Shown here: positions 10,065 to 17,908 of the stretch, piece after piece
How the letters are laid out: every line of letters begins with the position of its first letter
Numbering within the stretch: position 1 is the stretch's first letter
Assembly: GCF_900116665.1 (NCBI RefSeq)
Contig: NZ_FPBK01000003.1
Location: 24,281 to 88,280 of the forward strand
DNA length: 64,000 nt
Origin: Pustulibacterium marinum
GTDB lineage: Bacteria; Bacteroidota; Bacteroidia; Flavobacteriales; Flavobacteriaceae
Reading direction: 5' to 3'
Made by a program: the position numbers and the translations under genes
Notes under the pieces: model-generated
The model's database searches: none
What the model saw: only the letters and a program-made list of their open reading frames with translations
What the model was told of the DNA's origin: nothing

Positions 10065-10096
10065 GGAGTGATTTGCCTACAGGCAAGAGGCACTCC
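10065..10096 (+). promoter_or_regulatory. Nested stem-loop upstream of the 10140 gene
   Basis: Outer arms GGAGTG (10065-10070) and CACTCC (10091-10096) enclose an inner TTGCCT/AGGCAA stem (10073-10078, 10081-10086). It lies 44 bp before the start codon and is followed by an A-rich run, so a 5' leader structure is more likely than a forward terminator. Confidence 0.5.
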
Positions 10097-10139
10097 AAAA
10101 AAATTAAAATTATTTATATAACCATTAAATTTTAAAATT

Positions 10140-10766
10140 ATGAGAGTTTATAAAGTTCATACCAATTATTCAAAATTAGTTGATGCCGAATTAGGTCCGT
10201 TTTCCACACATGTGCATGAATGCCTCACAGGAAATACAAATTTTACACTAGCGGAAGGAGACCTTACCACCTTGAGCACCAACATTACTAACTATACCGA
10301 ATTGTTCGACAAGTTGAACGCTAATGGTATGCGTACCAATACCATAGCTAAAAACGATGCGCGCCAAGTATTGATAGAAAATCTGCGGGTGTTGGCTACT
10401 ACGGTAAACCTTCAAGCTTATAACCAAAATGAAAAACTGCAAAGCAGCGGGTTTACCCTTAACAAACAGCCGGAAACTATACAAGAGTACCCCGCACCTA
10501 TAGGTATTAAGGTATGGCAAGGCAACAACAGCGGCACTATACATGCACAAGTACCCCCCAATTCGGCTTGCGAATTATATGTGTTTTACTATACCGATGA
10601 TGCTACCATTACCGACCCCACGCAAATGAAACAGATAATTTCTAAAAAATCAAAGGTAGAGATCACCGGTTTAACCACTGGTACCACCTATACGATTACG
10701 GCCGCGTACCGTGGTAGTAGTCCCAAAGTGAATTATGCCAATTTTGTAACCATTATAGCGCCATAA
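10140..10766 (+). CDS. Hypothetical protein with fibronectin-III-like C-terminal domain
   Basis: 208 residues, no signal peptide and no membrane segment. The first 120 residues are mostly helical with many Asn/Thr (repeated N-I-T-N-Y-T-E-L-F and L-Q-A-Y-N-Q-N-E). The last 85 residues look like a fibronectin type III fold, with V-E-I-T-G-L-T-T-G-T-T-Y-T-I-T-A-A-Y near the end matching the family G-L-x-x-G-T-x-Y motif. Similar small proteins occur in Bacteroidota without known function. A clear terminator follows, so it is probably a single-gene unit placed after the repeat region. Confidence 0.7.
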   Translation: MRVYKVHTNYSKLVDAELGPFSTHVHECLTGNTNFTLAEGDLTTLSTNITNYTELFDKLNANGMRTNTIAKNDARQVLIENLRVLATTVNLQAYNQNEKLQSSGFTLNKQPETIQEYPAPIGIKVWQGNNSGTIHAQVPPNSACELYVFYYTDDATITDPTQMKQIISKKSKVEITGLTTGTTYTITAAYRGSSPKVNYANFVTIIAP

Positions 10767-10782
10767 CCGGCACCCCACCCCT

Positions 10783-10818
10783 ACCGCTGTTTACATTAGG
10801 TATGCAGCGGTTTTTTTT
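10783..10818 (+). terminator. Intrinsic terminator of the 10140 gene
   Basis: ACCGCTG (10783-10789) pairs with CAGCGGT (10805-10811), and a run of eight T follows (10811-10818). It lies 17 bp after the stop. Confidence 0.9.
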
Positions 10819-10881
10819 GTAATCGTATTAGTACACTTTTGGAATGAAAATTGTAATGCTTTTTTGTATAAACAAAAACGT

Positions 10882-11160
10882 ATGAAAAAAATAACTATTC
10901 TTTTGGTTACCGCAGTGCTATGTACTTCGTGCATATTAACCAAAGCACCTATGGCCCAGGTTGGGATGACAGAAGAGGAATTTACTGAAAGTACCCATCG
11001 TGAAGAGCTTGTAGAACTAGAAGAAAACTGGGCAGTATACCGAGTTTTCTATGGTTACGAAAGTAGGTATGTAAAATACTATTATTTTAAAAACCATAAA
11101 CTAGTGCGTATGGACACTAGCGAACGAAATATCCATTACCATGTGCGTAGAAGCCATTAG
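10882..11160 (+). CDS. Small lipoprotein, function unknown
   Basis: 92 residues starting M-K-K-I-T-I-L-L with a lipobox ending C-T-S-C. The ATG at 10882 directly begins the signal peptide; an upstream TTG in frame would only add a basic stub. The mature part is charged (acidic stretch T-E-E-E-F, then Tyr-rich Y-V-K-Y-Y-Y-F) and ends in R-R-S-H. It resembles small outer-membrane-assembly-type lipoproteins in size only. I do not recognise a family. Confidence 0.65.
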   Translation: MKKITILLVTAVLCTSCILTKAPMAQVGMTEEEFTESTHREELVELEENWAVYRVFYGYESRYVKYYYFKNHKLVRMDTSERNIHYHVRRSH

Positions 11161-11304
11161 TAGGTATTTTTAGCACAGAAAGTGATCTGTAGTTTAAGTA
11201 GCTACGCTTTGGGGTAAAAGATGATATTTTTTATTTCAGTTCACCGTAAAAAAGGTGTATATTGGAGGGGGATGTGGAATATAATTTTAATCAATTAAAA
11301 GAAG

Positions 11305-12006
11305 TTGAGAACTCCGATAGAAATAGGTAAAAATAAATTTCATTCAAAAAAAGAAGCTCTAGAGTTTTATAAAAAAATTTTAGCTTCTTATGAAGTTGGT
11401 GAAATTTTAAATTCGACAGATTTTGACAATGTTTTTTGTTTGTTAGAAGTTCATCCTAATAAGAAAAAAAAAATTGGTTGTGGAATTTTACAATTCCGTA
11501 TTGGGATTGCAAAATTTAATACCAAAAGTTTTGAATTAGTACGAAAGGACGGTACTAATGAATTTTTATCCTATACAAAAAGGATAAATAAACCTAAAAA
11601 CGATTTCTCAAAGTTTGCAATGGCATGTCGACAGGCAATCCAAAAGGATTTAATTAATTTGAAGCAAAACTATTTCAAAGAAAATGCGAAAAACGGAAAG
11701 GTAAAATGTCAAGAAACAGGTGATTTTTTAACATACGAAGCATTGAATATTGATCACAGACAGCCAAATACTTTTTCAGTAATTGTTGATAGATTTTTAG
11801 AAATTAAAAATCTTAATCTTTCAAAGATTGAATATTTGCAAATAAATGGTGGTCCCAATGAGTTAGCGGACAAAATTTTAAAAACTGAATTTAGAAATTA
11901 CCATAAAGAGAAGGCAATTTTACGATTAGTAAAAAAGGAATTGAATTTGAGTCGAGCGTATCAAGCTAAAATAGGAAAAACAAAAAAGGATTTAACAATA
12001 AAATAA
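11305..12006 (+). CDS. DCL/DUF3223-family protein with HNH-like motif
   Basis: The N-terminal part (about 1-95) matches the DUF3223 'DCL' domain, with the G-x-x-x-F-x-S-K-K-E-A opening and a 'filling-in' domain containing G-C-G-I-x-x-F. Residues about 130-165 hold C-x-E-T-G-x-x-L-T-Y-E-x-x-x-I-D-H-R-Q-P-x-T-F, an arrangement like an HNH nuclease core (I-D-H). The start is a TTG at 11305 after an A/G-rich ribosome site, because the conserved domain begins there. The gene is markedly more AT-rich than its neighbours, suggesting transfer. Nuclease activity is inference. Confidence 0.7.
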   Translation: MRTPIEIGKNKFHSKKEALEFYKKILASYEVGEILNSTDFDNVFCLLEVHPNKKKKIGCGILQFRIGIAKFNTKSFELVRKDGTNEFLSYTKRINKPKNDFSKFAMACRQAIQKDLINLKQNYFKENAKNGKVKCQETGDFLTYEALNIDHRQPNTFSVIVDRFLEIKNLNLSKIEYLQINGGPNELADKILKTEFRNYHKEKAILRLVKKELNLSRAYQAKIGKTKKDLTIK

Positions 12007-12136
12007 AACACTCTATTTTACAAGATCTTAGTTAAAAAACAAAAAAACACAATTATCCACTAGCCTAGCTCTAGTACAATACTCTTGTTAACTGCAAAAA
12101 ATAAACAAATTGGCAATCATTTAAAAACACCACACT

Positions 12137-13081
12137 ATGAAGAACAAATATTTAAAATTAGAAACTCCTTGTCAAGAAAAGTGGGAACAGATGACACCCA
12201 ATGAAAAAGGGAGTTATTGTGATTTGTGTTCAAAAAATGTTATCGATTTTACACAATTAAATGAAGTTGAGATTTCGGAGATCATGAAAAAGTCGGGAAA
12301 TAAAATCTGTGCAAGAATAACACATTCTCAATTGAATTCGCCATTATTAAATTTAGAGACTCATTTTGATGTAAAGTTTCCAAAATCTAAAGTAGCAGCC
12401 GGGGTAATCCTTGCCACTTCGTTAACCATAGCACCAACCGTACATGCTGAACATGCCATGGTAAAAACAGAATTTGTTCAAAATTCAGACTCTCAATTGG
12501 ATACAAAAGAAGCACCATCTACTACAAAACCAAATGATCCCAAAATAGACGATACCATTGTATTTCATGGGCAAATAACTTCTGAGGATTTAAATAAACC
12601 TGTTGAACATGCAAAAATAACCTTTGTGACTTCACAAAAAATATTCAAGGTGTATACGTCAAAAGACGGAACATTTTCCTTAGAAATACCTGCAAGCCTA
12701 ATTGATAATGATAACGTAATAAGAGTGTCATATTATGAAATCAAGGAGGAAAGAAAAAACAAAGATTTTTTTGGATATAAAACAAGAGATTACATATTGA
12801 CAAAAAAAGAATTACAAACTAACTATTCAATAAAAGCCGAACCTGAAGTATTAATACTTGGAGGAATTAGATCCTACTCTGAGACAGCAAAACCAATTGT
12901 TCTAAGTAATGGAGTGGAAATTAAATATAAGGAATTTGCTAAGGCATTAGCAGGGGAAAAAAGTAGCTGTAGTATTGAAAATAAAGAGTTTTTGTTTTTT
13001 GATTCAAAATTTGCAGTAGCCATTTATGGAAAAAGAGCAAAAGATGGCCTTTATATATTAACCAATAAAACAGAAAAGTAA
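12137..13081 (+). CDS. Membrane-anchored protein: Cys-cluster domain, carboxypeptidase-regulatory-like domain, TonB-plug-like end
   Basis: Residues 1-60 form a small cytosolic Cys cluster (C12, C28, C31, C58; C-x15-C-x2-C-x26-C, with E-K-W-E-Q-M and K-N-V-I-D-F) seen at the start of many Bacteroidota envelope proteins. A single membrane segment follows (about 86-104), then an exported linker. Residues about 140-195 look like a carboxypeptidase-regulatory fold (F-H-G-Q-I-T...V-Y-T-S-K-D-G-T-F-S-L). The end (about 245-312) resembles the plug of TonB receptors: a D-G-like N-G-V, and A-I-Y-G-K-R-A-K-D-G-L-Y-I-L-T-N-K. No barrel follows. Signal transfer across the membrane is speculation. Confidence 0.7.
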   Translation: MKNKYLKLETPCQEKWEQMTPNEKGSYCDLCSKNVIDFTQLNEVEISEIMKKSGNKICARITHSQLNSPLLNLETHFDVKFPKSKVAAGVILATSLTIAPTVHAEHAMVKTEFVQNSDSQLDTKEAPSTTKPNDPKIDDTIVFHGQITSEDLNKPVEHAKITFVTSQKIFKVYTSKDGTFSLEIPASLIDNDNVIRVSYYEIKEERKNKDFFGYKTRDYILTKKELQTNYSIKAEPEVLILGGIRSYSETAKPIVLSNGVEIKYKEFAKALAGEKSSCSIENKEFLFFDSKFAVAIYGKRAKDGLYILTNKTEK

Positions 13082-13086
13082 AAACA

Positions 13087-13218
13087 TTGAGAAAAACACT
13101 TTTAATACCATTCTTTACTTGTCTGCTTTTATGTGCTTGCAAGAAAAAAACAATCATTGACAAAGAACAATCATTGAAAAAGAACAAGAGGCCTAAAATT
13201 TATATCTTAGAATATTAA
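13087..13218 (+). CDS. Very small lipoprotein (43 residues)
   Basis: TTG start at 13087, five bases after the preceding stop, and TAA at 13216-13218. The product begins M-R-K-T-L-L-I-P-F-F and has a compact lipobox L-C-A-C with Cys18, followed by a Lys-rich 25-residue tail ending I-L-E-Y. The signal-peptide-plus-lipobox layout in so short a frame, in an operon-like position between two genes, makes it likely real. No family is recognised. Confidence 0.55.
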   Translation: MRKTLLIPFFTCLLLCACKKKTIIDKEQSLKKNKRPKIYILEY

Positions 13219-13225
13219 AATTGAT

Positions 13226-13729
13226 ATGCAACTAGGAAGAAAAATAGGATTTCTATTATGGCTGCTCATAGCTTTTATGACTGTGTTGCCTTGGTGTAGT
13301 TCGTTAGAATTTAATCAAGTTAGTATACAAATTCTCTTCTACTCTATAACCTCTTCAGGATTACCTCTTGTATTGTTTTTGACCACAAAGAATACTATAA
13401 GAAAACGCAAGCTACTCCTCTGGACATTCTTATTAATTGTTGGTACGGCTATTAGTTTAATAATAGTTGATCTTATTACGTTTGGTACATTACATTCAGA
13501 ATACGCCACACAAGTTGTCAAGTATGTTCATAAAGAAGACGAACAAAAGCGCATTGAATTTCAAATGGAAGATATTGGCGCTTTCGGTTATAATCGAAGA
13601 ACGGTTGAAGTAGTACCTTGCTGCTTTTTATTCAGTTGGGTAAAGGTTATAAATGAAAATGACATTGATCAATCTGAATGGCTCTATATTAATGAATATA
13701 AAAACGAACTTAAGTTAAAAGGTGGCTGA
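13226..13729 (+). CDS. Hypothetical membrane protein
   Basis: 167 residues with three hydrophobic segments (about 8-25, 33-55, 68-88) and a C-terminal soluble region of about 75 residues that contains an adjacent C-C pair in V-V-P-C-C-F-L-F. It starts seven bases after the small lipoprotein at 13087-13218, so the run 12137-13729 may be one transcription unit. I do not recognise a family. Confidence 0.65.
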   Translation: MQLGRKIGFLLWLLIAFMTVLPWCSSLEFNQVSIQILFYSITSSGLPLVLFLTTKNTIRKRKLLLWTFLLIVGTAISLIIVDLITFGTLHSEYATQVVKYVHKEDEQKRIEFQMEDIGAFGYNRRTVEVVPCCFLFSWVKVINENDIDQSEWLYINEYKNELKLKGG

Positions 13730-13894
13730 GTGGAAAGCAACACACAAAAGGGATGGCGCTCATCTACCCTATTTGCTATTATGATAGCACTCCCTAACCC
13801 AACAAACACTTTTACGCACCAAAACACCAGCTTGCCTCACTACGTATTCCATAGTATAAAAGAAAGCCTTAGCTTTATAGAAAAATTAGAAAGT

Positions 13895-14575
13895 ATGAAA
13901 AATTTATGTTACCTACTGTTGTTGATCAGCAGCGTTACCTTTGCACAAGAGATAGACTTTAACAAGCGTCCGCATTTAGAAACAAAAGCTACTTACACCA
14001 TGGAAGTAGCGCCCGATAAGATTACGCTGGGCATTACCTTGTCTGAAACCGACAGCAAAGGCAAAGTATCGTTAGAAACCTTGGAAAACAAACTGCAAAA
14101 CGTATTGCGTAAGAATGATATTGACATCAAAACACAATTGGTGCTCGACGATGTTTCCAGCGATTACCAAAAATACCTTTTAAAGAAAACCGATGTTGAA
14201 AAAGAGAAAACCTATCAGCTTATTTTACACGATGCGGTAACTACCGGAGCTGTTTTAAAAGATCTGGAAGCAGAAGGCATAGCCAACATCCGTTTGTTAA
14301 AAACCGAATACGAAAAAGAAGAAGAACTAAAAATCACCCTTCGTGGTAAAGCTGTAGCAAAAGCCAAAAAACAAGCCGAAGCCATGGTAGGCGCTTTAGA
14401 CCAAAAACTAGGAAAGGCGATTTATATTTCGGATACGTCCGTTAATATTGGCTATTATAGAACTAATTATGCTACCAATAGCGTACAATTAAATGAGAAT
14501 ACAAATGCCCCGGATGTAAATTTTGAAAGCATTGAAGTGCAAGCATCGGTAACGGTGTATTTTGAATTGGAGTAG
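13895..14575 (+). CDS. SIMPL-domain (DUF541) exported protein
   Basis: Periplasmic SIMPL-domain protein. Starting at the ATG at 13895 gives M-K-N-L-C-Y-L-L-L-L-I-S-S-V-T-F-A-Q, a clean type I signal peptide; the longer in-frame version from a GTG at 13730 adds 55 residues that do not look exported. The mature part shows T-Y-T-M-E-V-A-P-D-K-I near the start, a family hallmark (V-x-P-D), a Lys/Ala-rich helix A-V-A-K-A-K-K-Q-A-E-A-M in the middle and a terminal V-x-A-S-V-T-V-Y-F-E-L strand. Family members have no settled function. 226 residues. Confidence 0.85.
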   Translation: MKNLCYLLLLISSVTFAQEIDFNKRPHLETKATYTMEVAPDKITLGITLSETDSKGKVSLETLENKLQNVLRKNDIDIKTQLVLDDVSSDYQKYLLKKTDVEKEKTYQLILHDAVTTGAVLKDLEAEGIANIRLLKTEYEKEEELKITLRGKAVAKAKKQAEAMVGALDQKLGKAIYISDTSVNIGYYRTNYATNSVQLNENTNAPDVNFESIEVQASVTVYFELE

Positions 14576-14752
14576 TGTTTAGGAAGAAGTTGCTAAAAGA
14601 GTATAAGTTTTCATTCATAAAAGATACTCGACTGTCCTCGAATTGACTATAAGTGTCACCTTGAGCATTACCGAGAGGAAAATATTTTTTAACGAAGATT
14701 CTTTACGTAGTAAACAAAGTACTATTCTATACTATTTCACGCCATAAAACCA

Positions 14753-14789
14753 AAAAACCTCCCTGCTTTTGTAAAACAGGGAGGTTTTT
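14753..14789. terminator. Bidirectional terminator between SIMPL and DUF2945 genes
   Basis: CCTCCCTG (14758-14765) pairs with CAGGGAGG (14777-14784), flanked by A-run before and T-run after, so it can end transcription in both directions. It directly abuts the stop of the minus-strand DUF2945 gene. Confidence 0.9.
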
Positions 14790-14791
14790 AG

Positions 14792-15004
14792 TTATGATTG
14801 TAACTCACTTTCTAATTTTAGTACGGAAGCGCCGTCGTCTTGTTTTATATAATACGCCGGATTGTCTTTACTACCGTTTTTGGTAATCTCACTACCGTTG
14901 ATCTTTCGGGTGGTCTTTTTTTCAAAGACAGATTGTACCTTTCCGGAAGCCTTGCCATTGCCCCACTTCCAGTGTACTTTTTCATCTTCGTTAAACTTCG
15001 CCAT
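14792..15004 (-). CDS. DUF2945 (HVA1, Tudor-like) small protein
   Basis: 70-residue protein of the DUF2945/hypervirulence-associated Tudor-like family: basic opening with K-V-H-W-K-W-G-N-G-K-A-S-G-K-V, then K-D-N-P-A-Y-Y-I-K-Q-D-D-G and a C-terminal V-L-K-L-E-S-E-L. No signal peptide. It begins three bases after the stop of the SDR gene on the same strand, so the two are probably co-transcribed. In other bacteria this family often sits next to oxidoreductases; its role is not established. Confidence 0.85.
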   Translation of the reverse strand: MAKFNEDEKVHWKWGNGKASGKVQSVFEKKTTRKINGSEITKNGSKDNPAYYIKQDDGASVLKLESELQS

Positions 15005-15007
15005 TTT

Positions 15008-15820
15008 TTATCCGAAAGCAGATTCTACAGCTCCACTATCTACGCGGTAGTTACTACCGTTAATGTAGCTGGCTTGTTCAGAACATAAGAAACTGATCAC
15101 AGCTGCTACTTCTTCCGGTTTTCCTCTGCGTTTCGCTGTTAAGAAAGGTCTTTCATTGTCTAAGAAATATTCCACAGCTTCTTTCACAGATGTGTCTCTT
15201 TCTTCAGCTAAGTCTTCCATCATGGCATCGGTCATGGGGGTTTCAATAAAGGCTGGTGACACGGTGTTCACGGCAATACCTTCTTCTCCATAACGCCTGC
15301 TTAAACATTTTGATAAATTGATGATGGCTGCTTTACAAGCATTGTACGGACTTTCATCTACATACGGTTGGAATGCATTTTCCGAAGCAATCAAAATAAT
15401 ACGACCGGATTTCTGCGCTAACATTTGAGGGATGAAGGCTCTACACACTCGTACGGCTCCCATCAAATCAATATCAATGGTGTTTTGCCAATCTTCGTCT
15501 GTTAAGTCCAGAAATTCTCCGGCCGCTCCTCTTGCTCCGGCACTATTCACCAGAATATCAATGCCGCCTAATTCTTTTTTTGTCCATTCTGCAAATTGCA
15601 CAACTGCTACATTATCGCTCAAGTCACACTCCCGTGCATACACCTTGGCGTCACTATTGTACGCTAGTAATTTTTCCTTGGCTTCTTCTACGTCCTTTTG
15701 TTTCAAATCTGATAAGATGATAGTGGCTCCTTCATCTATCAAAATTTTTGCTGTTTCATATCCTATTCCAGAATCTCCTCCGGTGATCAATACTTTTTTG
15801 TTGTGAACTCCTAAATTCAT
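15008..15820 (-). CDS. Short-chain dehydrogenase/reductase (SDR), classical type
   Basis: NAD(P)-dependent oxidoreductase. The Rossmann glycine motif is T-G-G-D-S-G-I-G-Y (residues about 13-21), N-S-A-G-A-R-G is the N-N-A-G equivalent (about 90), and the catalytic Ser, Tyr and Lys are in I-A-S-E-N and S-P-Y-N-A-C-K. S-P-A-F-I-E-T-P-M follows, and the C-terminal end I-N-G-S-N-Y-R-V-D-S-G is typical of classical SDRs. Asp at the end of strand 2 (S-D-L-K) suggests NAD(H) preference. Substrate is unknown. It leads a two-gene unit with DUF2945. Confidence 0.9.
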   Translation of the reverse strand: MNLGVHNKKVLITGGDSGIGYETAKILIDEGATIILSDLKQKDVEEAKEKLLAYNSDAKVYARECDLSDNVAVVQFAEWTKKELGGIDILVNSAGARGAAGEFLDLTDEDWQNTIDIDLMGAVRVCRAFIPQMLAQKSGRIILIASENAFQPYVDESPYNACKAAIINLSKCLSRRYGEEGIAVNTVSPAFIETPMTDAMMEDLAEERDTSVKEAVEYFLDNERPFLTAKRRGKPEEVAAVISFLCSEQASYINGSNYRVDSGAVESAFG

Positions 15821-16020
15821 AATCTAATTTTTTATTTTCAATGTACTCAGGAAATACCCATCATAACAATGGATTAAGATTCTTTAACTCGCTGTGTTGA
15901 AGTAATGTTAAGCAATAGTCTTGAGAGTGAGTCTTTTTAAGATTTTATTGGCTTGCGTGTAGCTATGTATAATGATGGCATCCTTAATTTTAAAGTAACG
16001 TACAGGTTTTGTTGTTATCG

Positions 16021-16028
16021 TAGTTTTG
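16021..16028 (+). promoter_or_regulatory. Possible -7 promoter element of the metallophosphoesterase gene
   Basis: TAGTTTTG is a full match to the Bacteroidota TAnnTTTG -7 element, 17 bp before the start codon. I see no matching TTG -33 element at the normal distance, so support is partial. Confidence 0.4.
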
Positions 16029-16045
16029 AAATCTTAAATTTCAGT

Positions 16046-17827
16046 ATGAAAAAAATAATAGTTCTTTTGACTCTCTATAGTTGCTTTTTAAGCAATACCC
16101 GTGCGCAGGAAACGCAAATTGCCTTTTTGGCCGATGTGCATTTGCAAGACTTGTATGGCGATTTATCCGATTCAGATTATCAAGGAGTGTTGAACCCAGC
16201 AACGGGAAAGTATACGTATTTGCGTACCATGGCGTCCCAATTGCATTCTACCCGTATTTTTAACGAAAACTACTTTGCTTTTTTAGCCGCCCTAGATGCT
16301 ATTGCAGCTCGCAACATCAAACTCGTTGCCTTACCGGGAGATTATACCGATGATGGGCAGCCCCTGCATGTTCGTGGCTTGGCGCGCATTTTACATCAGT
16401 ATGAAAAAGAATATGGCATGCAGTTTTTTATCACTACCGGAAATCACGATCCTGTAGGACCGTTTTTACAAGACTCCGGAAAGCGTGATTTTCTAGGTTC
16501 AGAAGGCAAGGCACAACCTATTTTTAGCAAAGCAGGCATGTATACTGCTTCGGAAGACGAACATGCTGTGGTACTTTCAAAAGACCTTGCTAAAATGGGC
16601 TATGACGGCATTCTCAACGAATTGAAGGACTTTGGATTTTTCCCAAAACGAAGCGATTTGTACTGGGCTACGCCTTTTAATACGTTTTCTTATGAATCCT
16701 ACTCCTATAAAAAAGGAATGAAAGCCGCGCAACTGGCAAACCGCACTTATGAGGTGACCGAAGGTTTTACCGTACCCGACGTGAGTTATGTAGTAGAACC
16801 TGTGGAAGGACTTTGGCTCATGGCGATTGATGGCGATGTGTATTTGCCTAAAGACGCTAGCGGCAACCCTACAGATCCTACCAACTATCATGGGGCAAGT
16901 TTGGGCTATAACAATGTATTGAGGAACAAACAACATTTGATCACCTGGGCCAAACAGATTGCAGACGAAGCCAAGCAACGCCACAAAACATTGATTGCGT
17001 TTAGTCATTTCCCGATGGTTGATTTTAACGACGATGCCACGCCTATTCTGAAAGAATTATTAGGCACCAACAAATGGCAATTGCAACGCGTACCGGACGA
17101 AGCTGTAGCCAAAGCTTTTGCCGAAGCAGGTATTCAAATTCATGTAGCGGGACATATGCACATTAACGATACCGGAGTGCGCACTACCGAAAGCGGCGAA
17201 ACCTTGGTGAATATTCAAACGCCTTCGTTGGCGGCCTATCGTCCGGGATTTAAAATTTTGACCATTAACAATTCCAATCAAGTACAAATAGAAACGGTGA
17301 CCATAGATTCCGTTCCGCACTTCAAAGAGTTGTTTCCGCTATACGAAACCGAATACCAACATTTGCAAGCTACGAACCATCCGCATATTTGGAACAAAGA
17401 AGTATTGCAAGCCCAAACCTATCACGACTTTATGTTGTGGCATTTAAAAGAGTTGGTACGTTTGCGTTTTTTAAACGATTGGCCGGAACCTATCAAAAGC
17501 TTTTTACTAGAAAACTCACTACAACAACTAGCAGTACAAGCTGATGTACAGTTAAGTGACAACGCTGCAAACCATACCGGTTATGACGTGTTACTCGATT
17601 TCTACAAACTCCGTAATGCCGATGTATTGGCGTTGGATGATATAGATCCGCAAGCATTACAGTATTACAAACAGCTCATACAAGCTTACAAAATCCTAGC
17701 ACCACAAACCGAACTGCAAACCCAATTACAACAGTTTTTTATAAGTCTGGATGCTTTTTTACAAGGCGCGCCCGCTAAGAATTTTACAGTGGACTTGGAA
17801 ACAGGAAAAATATCAGGTAATGAGTAA
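16046..17827 (+). CDS. Exported calcineurin-like metallophosphoesterase
   Basis: Secreted phosphoesterase with a two-metal site. The signal peptide M-K-K-I-I-V-L-L...R-A-Q sets the start at 16046; a longer in-frame version would bury it. Metal ligands in order: L-A-D-V-H (D-x-H, about residue 32), P-G-D-Y-T-D-D-G (about 98), T-G-N-H-D-P (about 134), S-H-F-P (about 320), and A-G-H-M-H-I-N-D (about 370). A C-terminal region of about 190 residues, rich in Gln and Leu, extends beyond the catalytic core. 593 residues. The substrate could be a phosphodiester or nucleotide; the sequence does not settle it. Confidence 0.88.
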   Translation: MKKIIVLLTLYSCFLSNTRAQETQIAFLADVHLQDLYGDLSDSDYQGVLNPATGKYTYLRTMASQLHSTRIFNENYFAFLAALDAIAARNIKLVALPGDYTDDGQPLHVRGLARILHQYEKEYGMQFFITTGNHDPVGPFLQDSGKRDFLGSEGKAQPIFSKAGMYTASEDEHAVVLSKDLAKMGYDGILNELKDFGFFPKRSDLYWATPFNTFSYESYSYKKGMKAAQLANRTYEVTEGFTVPDVSYVVEPVEGLWLMAIDGDVYLPKDASGNPTDPTNYHGASLGYNNVLRNKQHLITWAKQIADEAKQRHKTLIAFSHFPMVDFNDDATPILKELLGTNKWQLQRVPDEAVAKAFAEAGIQIHVAGHMHINDTGVRTTESGETLVNIQTPSLAAYRPGFKILTINNSNQVQIETVTIDSVPHFKELFPLYETEYQHLQATNHPHIWNKEVLQAQTYHDFMLWHLKELVRLRFLNDWPEPIKSFLLENSLQQLAVQADVQLSDNAANHTGYDVLLDFYKLRNADVLALDDIDPQALQYYKQLIQAYKILAPQTELQTQLQQFFISLDAFLQGAPAKNFTVDLETGKISGNE

Positions 17828-17908
17828 ATTTTATTGACAAAGTCTACTATTCAAAACAAAAGAGAATTGTAACTTTATACCTCAATTATAAACATTCACC
17901 TTTTTACC

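Larger units (their letters stand above)
9157..10139. other. Gene-free kilobase with hairpin and 21-bp tandem array
   Basis: I see no convincing gene here. It contains a perfect hairpin at 9668-9689, a bulged stem-loop at 9707-9730 (GCATACC against GGTGTATGC), the 21-bp tandem array at 9780-9956, and a nested stem-loop at 10065-10096 just before the next gene. The open frames across the array exist only because its period is a multiple of three. Confidence 0.7.

Noticed and set aside
9740..10121. Several overlapping open frames across the 21-bp repeat on both strands
   Set aside because: They stay open only because the period is divisible by three; they encode pure heptapeptide repeats, lack ribosome sites, and contradict each other.
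13716..13735. ggtggctgagtgg as another copy of repeat module alpha
   Set aside because: Only about 12 bases match the module end, which is too short to claim.
13730..13894. GTG-started N-terminal extension of the SIMPL protein
   Set aside because: It would place 55 non-conserved residues before a clean signal peptide at 13895.
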